Program-made: the position numbers and the translations under genes
From: Tolypeutes matacus
Lineage: Eukaryota > Chordata > Mammalia > Cingulata > Chlamyphoridae
NCBI GenBank assembly: GCA_026826555.1
Contig: JAKSZT010053923.1
Coordinates: 226,789 to 290,788, forward strand
Length of the DNA: 64,000 nt
Direction of reading: 5' to 3'
The notes under the pieces: model-generated
Told to the model about the DNA's origin: nothing
Databases searched by the model: none
The model's input: the letters and a program-made list of their open reading frames with translations, nothing else
In this document: positions 44,346 through 55,490 of the stretch, in pieces
Numbering within the stretch: position 1 is the first letter of the stretch
Layout: each line of letters opens with the position of its first letter

Positions 44346-47134
44346 CAGGCACTGAAGGATGAACAGTATATGACCTCACTGATCTGAACTGAGGAAAGTG
44401 AGCAGTCTCTGAGAATCATTGTCTGAAAGATAGGTTAACAAAAGAGAGTAAGAGAAGAGCAAGCTTTGAGCCATCACCCATATGGACATAATCTATGGAA
44501 AGGGATGAAGTGTGGTTGCATGTTGGGGGATGGGGCAGATGAGTGTTGGTGTTCCTGGGTTTCGTGGTGCAGCACTGGTGGGTGGGTGGATTAGGAAGGG
44601 CAGGTTCAAATCTCCAGGGCATGTAACTGTGAATCTTGACATTCCATGGGTAGGAGAGGGTGGTATCATGCGCCCTGTGGGGCTGGAGGGTAGGGAACAG
44701 TCAAGATCTAATGGGGTGTTTGGTGGTTATGGGGAAGGTTTTTCATTACCTTACAGTAGTGGATACAGGACATGGTAAATATCATCAAAGTTATTAAACT
44801 GTATCATCTAAATTGTAAACTTTACTCTAAATCATTGACAATGTTTAGTTGCTATATTTTGCTATCTGTATAACAGTCATAACAATGCTAACATTAAAAA
44901 AAGGGGGGGTTAATATGGGGTGGAGAAGGGGGGGTTGGTATCTGGGAGTCTCCGGCACCCCGTGTGTGACTTTGCTGACCTAAAACTTCTTTGAAAATCA
45001 AATGAAAAATTGGGAGGCAGTGGGGATTGAGAGGGGGATGGTGTCACGGCACACTGGACATCCGATGACTCAGTGATAAAAGGAAGGAAAGAAAAAAGAA
45101 GAGAAAGGAAAAAAAAGAATATATATATATATGGCATTTCCTTTGCCTTTTTGCCCATTTTTTGAATGTCCCAATCTGCTAATTATATTTTATATTGTTT
45201 TGTTTTTTTGTTAGATTATTAGGTTTTTTTTCTTCTCTTTTCTTTATTTTTTTTCCCCTGAATTTCCTTATGTTTGTCTCTTGCATGTAAGGTTATCATA
45301 CTTGTTTCTTTTTCCTAGTAGGTGTATTTGATTATTTTATGGACTACACGTTCGTGGAGGATTTGGATCACAGAAGGGTTACAATGGGTACTGCAGGGGA
45401 TTATTGGTGGAGGGTGTCTAGGAGGGGGGTTTCATGAGAATTAGTTCATCCGAATATACATGAAAGATATACAAAATCGTTAAAGGATCAAAAGATGGGG
45501 CATGGTCGCGATGGGAGGACAATCACACAATAAATGAGGGAATCTGAATTCCTAGCCTGGAGAGCTCTGACACAGTCTCCAAGGGAGAAGCAATAGTCCT
45601 CTGAGTGCAGGGACAGTGTCTGTCAAAAGAGGATGACCCACTGATGTGTTTTTTTTAATTGATGACTACCCTTGTGAGTCTTTGCTCTTGTAACTGAGAC
45701 TTAGCCTGCAGTTGTGGGGTGCCTAAGGGTTGCCTCCTGGGAGCCTCCTTGTTGCTCAAATGTGGCCTCTCTCTAAGCCAAACTCAGCATTTGATTGCAT
45801 TACCTTCCCCCCAACGTAAGACATGACTCCCGGGGATGAGCCTCCCTGACAACGAGGGATTAATACCAAGTGCCAACTGGCAACACCACTGGAAAAAGAC
45901 CTTGAATTAAAGGGGGAAATGGTAAAGACAAATGAGTTCAAGTGGCTAAGAGACTTCAAAGAGAGTCGGGAGGTCATCCCAAAGGTAACTCTTATGCACA
46001 CCTCAGTAGGAGCTCATAGAACATCTAAGTGCCTATCACCACCACACAGAGGGGCTCCTGAGAGCTCTGGAGACACCTAGTTCCTATACAAGTGGGGATA
46101 GACCCAGAGACTGATGCCTTATCAGTGAGCTCTATTTTGGAATCTGTGCTCCTGAGAGTGACAGAATTGGACTCAAATGGGTCCTCCCTGCACATGGTTC
46201 ATCAGTCCCTTCTATTCAAACCTATATGTGATGCAGAAGTTTTTAGGTATCCTTCCAGAGACTGGAGCCTCTGGCCTCCCTATGTGCCAGGTGTGCATCG
46301 AATCTCGGTGGAGCTGCAACTCCTACCCTACAGCTCAATGGACTCATCCAAGTCACCTGGCGAGGAGACAACGATGGGCAGTGTCCATTCCAGGGAATGG
46401 GGAGGGCCTGCATCTGCAGGCAGGATCATCCCACCCACCATATCCATGGGATATAAGCCCTCTCTCACTTGGCGGGGGAGTGGACATCACCATCCCAGTC
46501 CCCTCAGGATTGGGGGAAGAACTGTGGACTAGAGTGGACTTGATGGTATTCTGCTGTTCACATATGGTGATTCTAGCAATGGAAGAAACTATAACAAAGA
46601 GGTGGAGCCAGTGGCCACTAGACATTTTTGGGGCAAGGAGGGGACAAGCAGTTGAAATACAGGGGCTTCTTTGGGATTTGGAGGTTATCCTGAGTACCTT
46701 TGTGGCAACGGATGTAGGCCATTTTAAGTCAGCACACACCACTCGGAACTGTGTGGGAGATAGTGTTGTCTACGGTGTGAACTCTGGTCTATGGTTGGTG
46801 GCAAGGCCACAGGATGTGTAAGTCCATTGAGGGTGGTGGGCCACACTTGTGGGAGATGTTTGTGTGGGATGTAGTGGGAGGTGTGGGAGGTGGGCAACAT
46901 GGGAATCCCAGTGGGTTCCGTGTAATATTTTGGGTATCTAAGCACCTCTTAAAATATATTTATATATATACATAAATAACATTTTTGTAAGCAAATGCAC
47001 ATATATGCATATACATTTATATATTATTTTGCAAATGTTGGTATGTATTGTGAAAATTTTGATTTTTACCCACAATAAAAAATAAAAAAATAAAAAAATA
47101 AAAAAAAGAATCAATAAGAATCTTTAAAAAAAAA
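44346..47134 (+). other. 2.79-kb L1 3' UTR
   Basis: Same arrangement as at 5,161-7,925 in opposite orientation: proximal unit 44,346 to about 45,350 and distal unit to 47,134. The unit ends 'gctgacctaaaacttctttgaaaatc' (44,975) and 'gggtatctaagcacctcttaaaatat' (46,930) correspond to each other. The last 50 bp (gtattgtgaaaattttgatt..cacaataaaaa) are the terminus found in all young insertions. Two overlapping sense frames of 146 and 214 codons lie in the distal unit. Confidence 0.87.
44903..44936 (+). other. G-quadruplex-prone tract in L1 3' UTR
   Basis: GGGGGGG, GGGG and GGGGGGG runs are separated by 7-bp spacers. The mirror-image C tract at 7,339-7,373 in the minus-strand young copy shows that it is conserved within the family. 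Confidence 0.75.
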
Positions 47135-47147
47135 AATAGTGCAATCA
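47135..47147. repeat. Right target-site duplication of the youngest L1
   Basis: AATAGTGCAATCA, identical to 41139-41151. Confidence 0.93.
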
Positions 47148-48069
47148 TACATTATGTGTCCTTTTGTTTCTGGCTTGCTTCACTCAGGATAATGTCCTCC
47201 AGGTTCATCCATGTTGTCGTATGCTTCACGACTTAATTTCTTCTTACCACTGCATAATATTCTTTCTTGTGTATACACCAAAATTTGTTTATCCATTCAT
47301 CAGTTGTTAGACACCTGGATTGTTTCCAACTTTGGGCAATCATGAATAAAGCCACTATGAACAATTGTCTTTTCAAATTTTTACTCCATTTTTTTAATTG
47401 GGTTGGTTATCTTTTTATTGTTGAGATGTATGATCTCTTTGTTTATTATGGATATTAAACAATATCAGATATATGATTGTCAAATACTTTTTTACCAATG
47501 AGTCAGCTGCCTTTTCACTCTTTTCACAAAGTCCTTTAAGATGTAAAAGTGTTGAATTTTGAGGAGGTCCTATTTATCTATTTTTTTCTTTTGTTGCTCA
47601 TGCTTTGTTGTAAGGTTTAAGAAACTACCACTTACCACAAGATTTTGAAGATATTTTCCTACATTTTCCTCTAGGAGTTTTGTGGTTTTCACTTTTACAT
47701 TTAGGCCCTTGATCCATTTTGAGTTAATTTTTGTATATGGTGTTAGACAGAGTCTTCTTTATTTTGGATATGGATATCCAGTTGTCCCAGCACCATTTGT
47801 TGAATAGATTGTTCTGGTCCAGTTGGGGGGGGGGGTTGAACACCTTGTCAAAAATCATGTGATTGTGAGGGTCTATTTCTCTGCTCTCAATTTGGTTCCA
47901 GTGGTCAATGTGTCTGTCTTTTGGCCAGTACCATGCTGGTTTACCACTGTAGCTAAGTAATATGCTTTAAAGTCTGGAAGTGAGAGTCCTACAAGTTTGT
48001 TATTTTTTAAAAAAATCTTTTTGGCTATTTGGGGCCTCTGACTGTTCCAGATAAATTTTAATATTTCTA
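47148..48069 (-). pseudogene. Older L1 ORF2 C-terminal region, minus strand
   Basis: Antisense ORF2 landmarks occur in order: 'ataatgtcctccaggttcatccatgttgt', 'catcagttgttagacacctgg', 'cccttgatccattttgagtt', 'gttgtcccagcaccatttgttg', 'tggccagtaccatgctg', 'tttggctatttggggcctct'. It has no long open frame. It is the continuation of 40,546-41,138. It ends where the 5' end of another L1 starts. Confidence 0.87.
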
Positions 48070-49424
48070 GGGAAATGGGGTAAAAGTAGGTATGCAGAGT
48101 CTGACACTCTTATAAAAAAGAGATAGAGAAGGCAGGGACTTATCTAAAGGATCTGCTTTGTATATATATGGAACGGGAAGTTGCTCTGAGTCATATAGGT
48201 GGGTACTGGAAAGATAAAAAAGCCAAAAGTAAAACATCTTGTATGGTTCCTTTTCTACTTTTATTATTATTATTACTATTATCCTTTTTCTCTTCTTCTC
48301 TCTTTCCTTTTCTCTGGTCCTAATTTTTTTCAGAAGAACATAGACAACAACAAGGAACTTGAATAAGAAGAATAAAATGTCAAAGTGAAGCCTTACCACA
48401 TACACACACACACACACAAAAAAAAAATCCACAACAAAATAAAACCCTAGAGTAGGAAGAGAAGCTAATCAACAAAATAAATCCATCTTGATAAACACAT
48501 GCCTGTACACCAACAAAAAATTACAAACCATACTAAGAGCAGAAAGACATAGTCCAGCCTAACAAACAAACTGAAAAACAAGAGGAGATGCAGAACATGG
48601 AACAACTAATCAGAGATGTTCAAACAAATATCATGAATCAACTTAATGAAGTGAAGAAAGACATTAAGGATATTAAGAAGAACACTGAGAAAACATACTA
48701 AAAAATTGTAAACATACATAAAAAGATAACAGATATGATGGTGATGAGTGGCACAATTCAAGAAATGAAGAATATGCTGGAAGCACATAACAGCAGATTT
48801 GAACAGACAGAGGAAAGAATCAGTGATGTGGAAAACAGTACAGCTGAAATCAGACAGATGGTAGAGCAGTCAGATAAAAAGATAGAGGAAATCCAACAGG
48901 GACTCAAGGTTTAATGAACAATACAAAATGAACAAACATATGCATTATAGGCATCCCAGAGGGAGAAGAGAAGGGAAAGAGGGCAGAAGGAGTGTTGGAA
49001 GAAATAATAGCTGAAAATTTCCCAACTCTATTGAGGGACATGGATGTACATGTCCAGAAAGTTCAGCACACCCCAAACAGTATAAATCCTAACAGACATA
49101 CTCCAAGACATATACTTGTCAAATTGTCCAATACTGAAGACAAAGAGAGAATACTGAAAGCAGCAATAGAAAAGACATCCACCACATATAAGGGAAGCTG
49201 AATAAGATTAAATGCTGATTTCTCATTTGAAACCATATAGTCATGAGGACAGTGCTATGATATAATTAAGGTGTTAAAAGAAAAAAATCTTCCAGCCAAG
49301 AATTCTATATCCAGCAAAGCTGGCATTCAAAAATGAAGGAAAGTTCAAAATATTCACAGATAAACAAAAATTAAGAAAGTTTGTTAATAAGAAACCTGCC
49401 CTTCAAGAAATACTAAAAGAGTTC
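48070..49424 (+). mobile_element. L1 with shortened (spliced-looking) 5' UTR and ORF1, no ORF2
   Basis: The 5' end 'gggaaatggggtaaaagtag' matches the full-length 5' start of the next L1 ('gtgaaaatggcactgaagtaag'). After about 165 bp the UTR jumps at 48,236 to sequence equivalent to 50,425 of the next copy, skipping about 823 bp that include the tRNA-like segment. ORF1 follows (about 48,590-49,420). The element then stops at the 5' end of the next L1, so ORF2 and the 3' UTR are missing. Confidence 0.82.
48590..49420 (+). pseudogene. L1 ORF1 of the upstream copy
   Basis: ORF1 runs from an ATG near 48,590-48,635 through a coiled-coil region and the RRM. 48,992-49,201 encodes MLEEIIAENFPTLLRDMDV..., NSINPNRHTPRHILVKLSN and KAAIEKTSTTYKGS. 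The C-terminal domain follows in a shifted frame (49,230-49,415: 'aagaattctatatccagc', 'aagaaacctgcccttcaagaaat'). Stops include taa at 48,700. It matches the ORF1 at 50,773-51,620 over its length. Confidence 0.83.
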
Positions 49425-50772
49425 TGTGAAAATGGCACTGAAGTAAGTAGACAGAGTGACCTTCTTACAAAATAATTGGAGAGAAGGCAGTGACCTACCT
49501 AAAGGAGCTGCTTTTGATATATATATATATATATATATAACAGGAAGGTGCTCTGAGTCATCTAGGATGGTACTGGAAAGATAAAGAACCAAAGGAAAAC
49601 TGTAAGATTCTCACCCCTATGGCTAGAAATGGCACATATACCCCACTCTCCAGGCAAATAGCCTAGGTATAGCCCCTGGCTAACTGCTGCAAACTGAGTG
49701 GAAGGGAGCTTTTCCTGGGAGGAAGAGAGGCCTGGGAAGGTGGAGAGTGTTTTTTTTACAGTGAGTTTGAACAGCTGAGCCACCTTTGAATCTCGGAAGG
49801 GACCCCGACCTGGCAGTGAGAGGGTAGAGGGATCTCCTCAGGAAGACTGTCAATCCCAGGTACCCAGGTAAGGAGAGGAATTAAATTAGAGAGGGAACTG
49901 GGACAGACAGACGTCTAATCAGCAGGGCACTGGAAAACTGCTAAGAATCTAACCTGCTCAAGGGAAAGGGGCTGGATAGCTTTCTGAAGGCTAACTAACC
50001 TAAGGAGACTGTTTAGCTCACTGGAGGAATTCCAACCTTGCATATATGAGGTCTGGCTTCGATTACTGGCTCTTCTTAGAGAAGTGATCCATTGGGTTAT
50101 CAGGGATCCAACTTATACCTTCTGATAGGGAACATATAGGCATTCTTTTTTTTTATTAGCTTTAACTGGATCTCATTCTTTTTAAAGAGGTTCCTTTATT
50201 CCCTCATTTTACTCATTAAAGCTCGGATCATCACCTGCAGGGGACAGGACACAGGGTAATTGCTTGATGATCACCAGCAACCTGAGGAGACTCTCTTCTG
50301 ATCATTCTGGCCTTTTAATTCATTCCTTATATTTTTCTCTGTTTCTCATTTCATTGTTTATATTCCACTTTTCTATTCTTATTCCTCTGTACTTCTTACT
50401 CATGTTAATTATTTATTTTCCTATGTCTTGCATGGTTCCTCTTCTCCCTTTTGTTGTTGTTATTGTTGCTATTATTATTTTTATTATTATTCTCTCCTTA
50501 TCTCTTTCCTTTTATTTGGTCCTAATTTTTTTTCAAGTGCACATACACAAGAGCAAGAAAATAGAATAAGAAGAATGAAGTGTTAAAGTAAAATCTTACC
50601 ATATAAACAACAACAACAAAATAAAATCCTAGAGTAGAAAGAGAGGCTAACCAACCAAATAAACACATCAAGATAAACAGATACCTAGACACACACAAAA
50701 AACATTACAATCCATACTAAGAAACAGGAAGACATAGCCCAGTAAAATGAACAAACTCAAAAACAGGAGGAG
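49425..50772 (+). promoter_or_regulatory. Full-length L1 5' UTR with tRNA-like segment
   Basis: It starts with gtgaaaatggcactgaag, carrying an AAAATGGC YY1-type motif at the 5' end. A GTAAGA donor-like site is at 49,602-49,607. The tRNA-Ala-like segment is at 50,006-50,070, and a pyrimidine-rich tract at 50,310-50,540 ends in the acceptor-like region near 50,425 and the ORF1 leader. A (TA)n run is at 49,515-49,540. The UTR is about 1.35 kb. Confidence 0.8.
50006..50070 (+). other. tRNA-Ala-like segment inside L1 5' UTR
   Basis: A box tagctcactgg at 50,014-50,024 and B box ggcttcgatta at 50,055-50,065, with 'ccttgcatatatgaggtc' between them, matching the anticodon arm of tRNA-Ala(UGC), including the TGC. 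The B box has lost its usual TTC-GA-T-CC pattern at the end. Confidence 0.7.
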
Positions 50773-51620
50773 ATGCAGAACATGTAAAAATTAATCAGAG
50801 ATTTCCAAACAAATATCATGACTCAACTTAATGAAGTAAAGATTAAGATTAAGGATATTAAAAAGACAATGGGAGAATATATTGAAGAAATGGTAAACGT
50901 ACATAAAAAGATAACGGATCTGATGGTGGTGAATGCAAGTAACAAAAATACACTGGAACACCTAACAGCAGATTTGAACAGACAGAGGAAAGAATCAGCA
51001 ATGTAGAAGTACATCAAAAATCAGACAGATAGAAGAGATAGAAAAAAAGTTAGAAAATATCCAGATATTTTCTAAAGATAGAAAAAAAGTTAGAAAATAT
51101 CCAGCAAGGATTAAGGGATTTGAATGACAACATGAAACACACAAACCTCTGCATTATAGGCACCCCAGGGAGAGAATATAAGAGAAAGGGGACAGAAGGA
51201 GTGTTGGAGGAAATAATGGATGAAAATTTCCCAACTCTATTGAAGGATATAGATGTACATGTGTAGGAAGCACAGCACACCCCAAACAGTAAGCATCCTA
51301 AAAGACCTTGTCCAAGACATACTTGTCATATTGTCCAATGCTCAAGAAAAAGAGAGAATACTGAAAGCAGCAAGAGAAAAGAGAACCATCACATACAGGG
51401 GCTCAATATGATTAAGTGCTGATCTCTCATCTGAAACCATGGAGGCAAGAAGGCAATGGTATGACATAGTCAAAGTGCTAATAGAAAAAAATACTTCCAG
51501 CCAAAAATTCTCCCAGGAAAGCTTGCATGCAAAAACAATGGAGAAATCAAAATATTCACAGATATCCAGAAATTAAGAGAGTATGCCAATAAGAAACCTG
51601 TCCTTCAAGAAATATAAAGA
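50773..51620 (+). pseudogene. L1 ORF1
   Basis: From an ATG at 50,773 (stop after a few codons at 50,785). The body is preserved as coiled coil (50,818-51,006: MTQLNEVKIKIKDIKKTMG, EEMVNVHKKITDLMVVN, LNRQRKES), then RRM and C-terminal domain to about 51,620 with stops (for example tag at 51,265). A 40-bp tandem duplication (51,037-51,116, 'gatagaaaaaaagttagaaaat' twice) shifts the frame in the coiled coil. It cannot encode a functional chaperone. Confidence 0.83.
51037..51116 (+). repeat. 40-bp tandem duplication in ORF1
   Basis: Two copies of a block beginning gatagaaaaaaagttagaa, offset by exactly 40 bp, present only in this copy among the ORF1s in the window. Confidence 0.9.
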
Positions 51621-51749
51621 GAATACTAAATACTGCAGGTCGAAAGGAAAAAATAGGAGAGAGAGAGAATTGGAGGACAGTGTAAGAAAAAAGAAAAAAA
51701 GTAAAAGGGAATTAAAACAACATATGACATATATAAACCCAAAGAAAAT

Positions 51750-54700
51750 ATGGCTAATGTAAGTAATTCCTTGAAAATAATAACACTAAATGTTAAGGAA
51801 TTAAACTCACCAGTCAAGAGACACAGATTGGCAGAATGAATAAGGAAATATGACCCATCTACATGCTGTCTACAAGAAACCCACCTTAAACCCAGGGATT
51901 CAAGGATGCTGAAAGTGAATGGCTGGAAAACAATTTTACAAGGAAACAACAACCAAAAAGAGGGCGGGAGTAGCTCTACTAATATTTGACAAAGTAGACT
52001 TTAAAGCAAAAATATTTTAAGAGACAAAGATGGGCATTATATATTAGAAAAGGGGTAATCTTTCAAGAAGAAAGAACAATCATCAACATTTATATACTTA
52101 ACTGGGGCTCCTCAGAATACATGAAGCAAACCCTAGAAAGGCTAAGTGGAGAAATAGATGCCTCTACAATTATAGTGGGGAACTTTAATACACCATTATC
52201 ACCATTAGACAAAAAATTTCAATAGATAATCAATAAAGAAACAAATAGTTTGATTAATACATTAGAGGATCTGGACCTAATAGACTCATACAGAACACTA
52301 CACCCAAATACAATGGGATATACACTCTTCTTGATTACACATGGATCATTTTCCAAGATCAACCACGTGCTATGCCACAGAAAAACTCTCAATGAATTCA
52401 GAAAGATGAAATTATACAAAATAATTTCTCTGACCACAATGGAATGAAGCTGGAAATAAATTAGGGCCAGAGAACCAGATTAGGCACATGGTATCAAAGT
52501 TAAACAAAGTCTTAGACAAACAGTGGGTCAAGGAGGAAATTACAAAAGAAATCAGTAACTCCCTTGAAACGAATGAGAATGAGAGCACAACATATGAAAA
52601 CCTATGGGATGCAGCAAAAGCTGTACTGAGAGGGAAGTTCATAGCCATAAATGCATGTATCAAAAAAAGAAGAAAGCTAAAATCGAAGAACTAACTACAC
52701 ACCTAGAGGAATTAAAAAAAGGAGAACAAACCAACCCTAAATTAAGTAGAAAGAAGAAAATAACAAAGATTAGAGCAGAGCTAAATGAGATTGAAAATAA
52801 GAAAGCACTAGAAAAAAAATAAACCAAAGCAAAAGCTGCTTCTTTGAGAAGATTAATACTATTGACAAACCCTTAAATAGACTAACAAAGAAAAAAGAGA
52901 GATTATGCGAATATGTAAAATAAGAAACAAGGGAGGGGATGTCAACACAGAAATAAAAAGTATCATAAGAGAATGCTTTGAAAAATGGTATGCCAACAAG
53001 ATGGATAACTTAGAAGAAATGGACATATTTCTAGAAACACACAAACAGCCTACATTGATGAAAGAAGAAATTTATGAACTCAACAGACCAATCACAAGAA
53101 ACGAGAATGAATTAGTCATCAAAAACCATCCAACTAAGAAGATCCCAGGACCAGATGGCTTCACAGGTGAATTCTACCAAACGTTCTAGAAAGAAATAAC
53201 ACCAATCCTGCTTAAACTCTTCTAAAAATATAAATGGAGGGAATGTTGCCTAACTCATTCTATGATGCCAATATCACCCTAATACCCAAGCCACACAAAG
53301 ATGCCTGAGGAAAGAAAACTATAGACCAATCCCTCTAATGAAACTAGATGTTAAAATCCTCAACAAAATACTTTGCTAATTATATTCAACACCACATCAA
53401 ACAAATTATACCCCATGACCAAGTGTGTTTCATCCCTAATATGCAAGGATGGTTCAACATAAGAAAATCAATAAAAGAAATACACCACATAAATATATCA
53501 AAAGCAAAAAATCACATGATCATCTCTATAGATGCAGAAAAATCATTTGAAAAAACACAGCACCATTTCCTGATTAAAAAAAAAAAAATCAATAGATAAG
53601 AATACAAGAAAACTTCCTCAACATGATAAAGGGTATATAAAATACCCACAGCTAACATCATATTCAACGGTGAAATCCTAAATCTTTTCCTTTAAGATCT
53701 GGAAAAAGACAAGGATGCCCACTGTCATTGTTCTCATTTAACATTGTGTTAGAAGTACTTGCTTGAACACTTAGGCAAGAAAAAGATATAAAATATCCAA
53801 ATTGGAATGATGGAAGTAAAAATTTCACTGTTTGCAGATAACATGATCCTATATATAGAAAGGCCTGGGAAATCTACAACAAAGTTTATAGAGCTCAAAA
53901 ATGAGTTTGGTACAGTGGCAGGTCATGAAATCAATGTGCAAAAATCAGTAGCATTTCTTTACACCAATAATGAGTAATCTGAGGAGGAAATAAAAAAAAA
54001 TCCCATTTACAATAGCAACTAAAAGAATCATAAACTAAGGAATAAATTTAACTAAAGATGTAAATGACTTGTAAGCAGTAAACTACACAAAGATGTTAAA
54101 GGAAATCAAAGATCTAAATAAATGGAAAAATATTCACTGTTCATGGATAGGAAGTCTAAACATGATTAAGATGTCTATCCTACACAAAATGATTTACCAT
54201 TTTAACACAATCCCAATAAAAATTACTACAGCATTTTTTACTGAATTGGATAATCTAACTATGAAATTTACTTGGGAGGGCAAGAGGTCCCAAATAGCCA
54301 AAGACATATTGAAAAAGAAAAATATGACTTTAAAATGTACTACAAATTAGAGTGTTCAAGACAGCTTGGTATTGGCACAAGGATAGACAATACTGACCAA
54401 TGGAACCAAATTGAGACTTCTGATATGGATCCTTGTGTATACAGCCAACTGATATTCGACAAGGTTACCAAGACCACTCAACAGGGAGATAATGGCCTCT
54501 TCAACAAATGGTGCATGGAGAAATGGATATCCACATCCAAAAGACTGAGAGAGAAGCACTATCGCACACCTTATACTAAAATTAACTCAAAATGCATCAA
54601 AGATCTAAATATAAGAGCTAAGACTATAAAGATCTTGGAAGATAATGTAGAGAAGCATTTACAAGATCTTGTATTAGGAAATGGTTTCAAAGCACTAGCA

Positions 54701-55490
54701 ATGAAAAAAAAGACAAATGTGACCTCTCCAAAATTAAAAATTTTACACCTCAAGAAAGTGAAAAATCAGTCTACTCGATGTCAGAAAATATTTGGTAGCT
54801 ATCTGATAGGTACCTAATATCCAGCATACATAAAGAATACATCACAAAAATAAAGAGACAAACAACCCATTTAAAAGAATGGGCAAGTGATTTGAATAGA
54901 TACTTCTCTAAAGAAGAAATACAAATGGCTATAAAAGCACATAAAGAGATGGTCAACATCACTAGTTGTTAAGGAAATGCAAATCAAAACTTCAATGAGA
55001 TATCATCTTACACTCATTAGACTGGCTGTTAATGAAAAAAAAAAAAAAAAAAAACAGAGGACACCTGTGTTGGAGAGGATATGGAAGAATGGGAACAGTT
55101 ATGAACACTGGTGGGAATGCAGAATGGGGCAATCATTGAGGAGTACAAACTGGTGGTTCCTCAGGAAGCTAACTATAGAACTGCCATATGATCCAGCAAT
55201 CCCACTACCAGGTATATACCCAGAAGAACTGAAAGAAAGGACACGAACAGATATATGCACACTAATGTTCATAGTGGCATTATTCACTATTGCCAAAAGC
55301 TAGAAACATCACAAAAGTCCATCAACAGATGAATGGATAAGCAAACTGTGGTATATACATATAATGGAATATTTCTCAGCTATAAGAAGGAATGCAGTAT
55401 TAACACATGGGATAACATGGACGAATCTTGAAGACCTTACATAGAGCGAAGGTCAAATATTATATGACCTCACTGATATGAATTAAGCAA
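51750..55490 (+). pseudogene. L1 ORF2, full length but broken; RT site FADN
   Basis: It starts with atggctaatgtaagtaattc at 51,750. The endonuclease is damaged (TGA at 51,838 in 'gcagaatgaataagg'), but its end is seen in 52,250-52,447 (LDLIDSYRTLHPNTMGYTLF, SKINHVLCHRKTLNEFRK). The RT N-terminus is KIPGPDGFTGEFYQTF (53,140-53,189). The active site reads 'tttgcagataacatg' (FADN), so the second catalytic aspartate is gone. Later parts occur at 54,093-54,817 ([28 protein letters not shown]). The C-terminus is at 54,977-55,303 ([18 protein letters not shown]). An A20 tract at 55,035-55,054 has replaced the short A run before the cysteine motif, whose cysteines are largely lost. Confidence 0.9.

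Larger units (their letters stand above)
41152..47134 (+). mobile_element. Youngest L1 of the window, 5'-truncated in ORF1, 5.98 kb
   Basis: This plus-strand L1 starts at the ORF1 C-terminus ('gaaaccagcaattcaagaaatactaaagg'). It has a spacer, ORF2 (with an internal deletion), a 2.79-kb 3' UTR and an A-rich tail interrupted by other bases. A perfect 13-bp duplication flanks it, and it splits an older minus-strand L1. It is very similar to the 3' UTRs at 5,161-7,925 and 21,298-22,113. Confidence 0.93.

Noticed and set aside
50006..50070. Functional tRNA gene
   Set aside because: Acceptor and T arms do not pair, the B box is damaged and there is no terminator; it is a fossil segment within L1.
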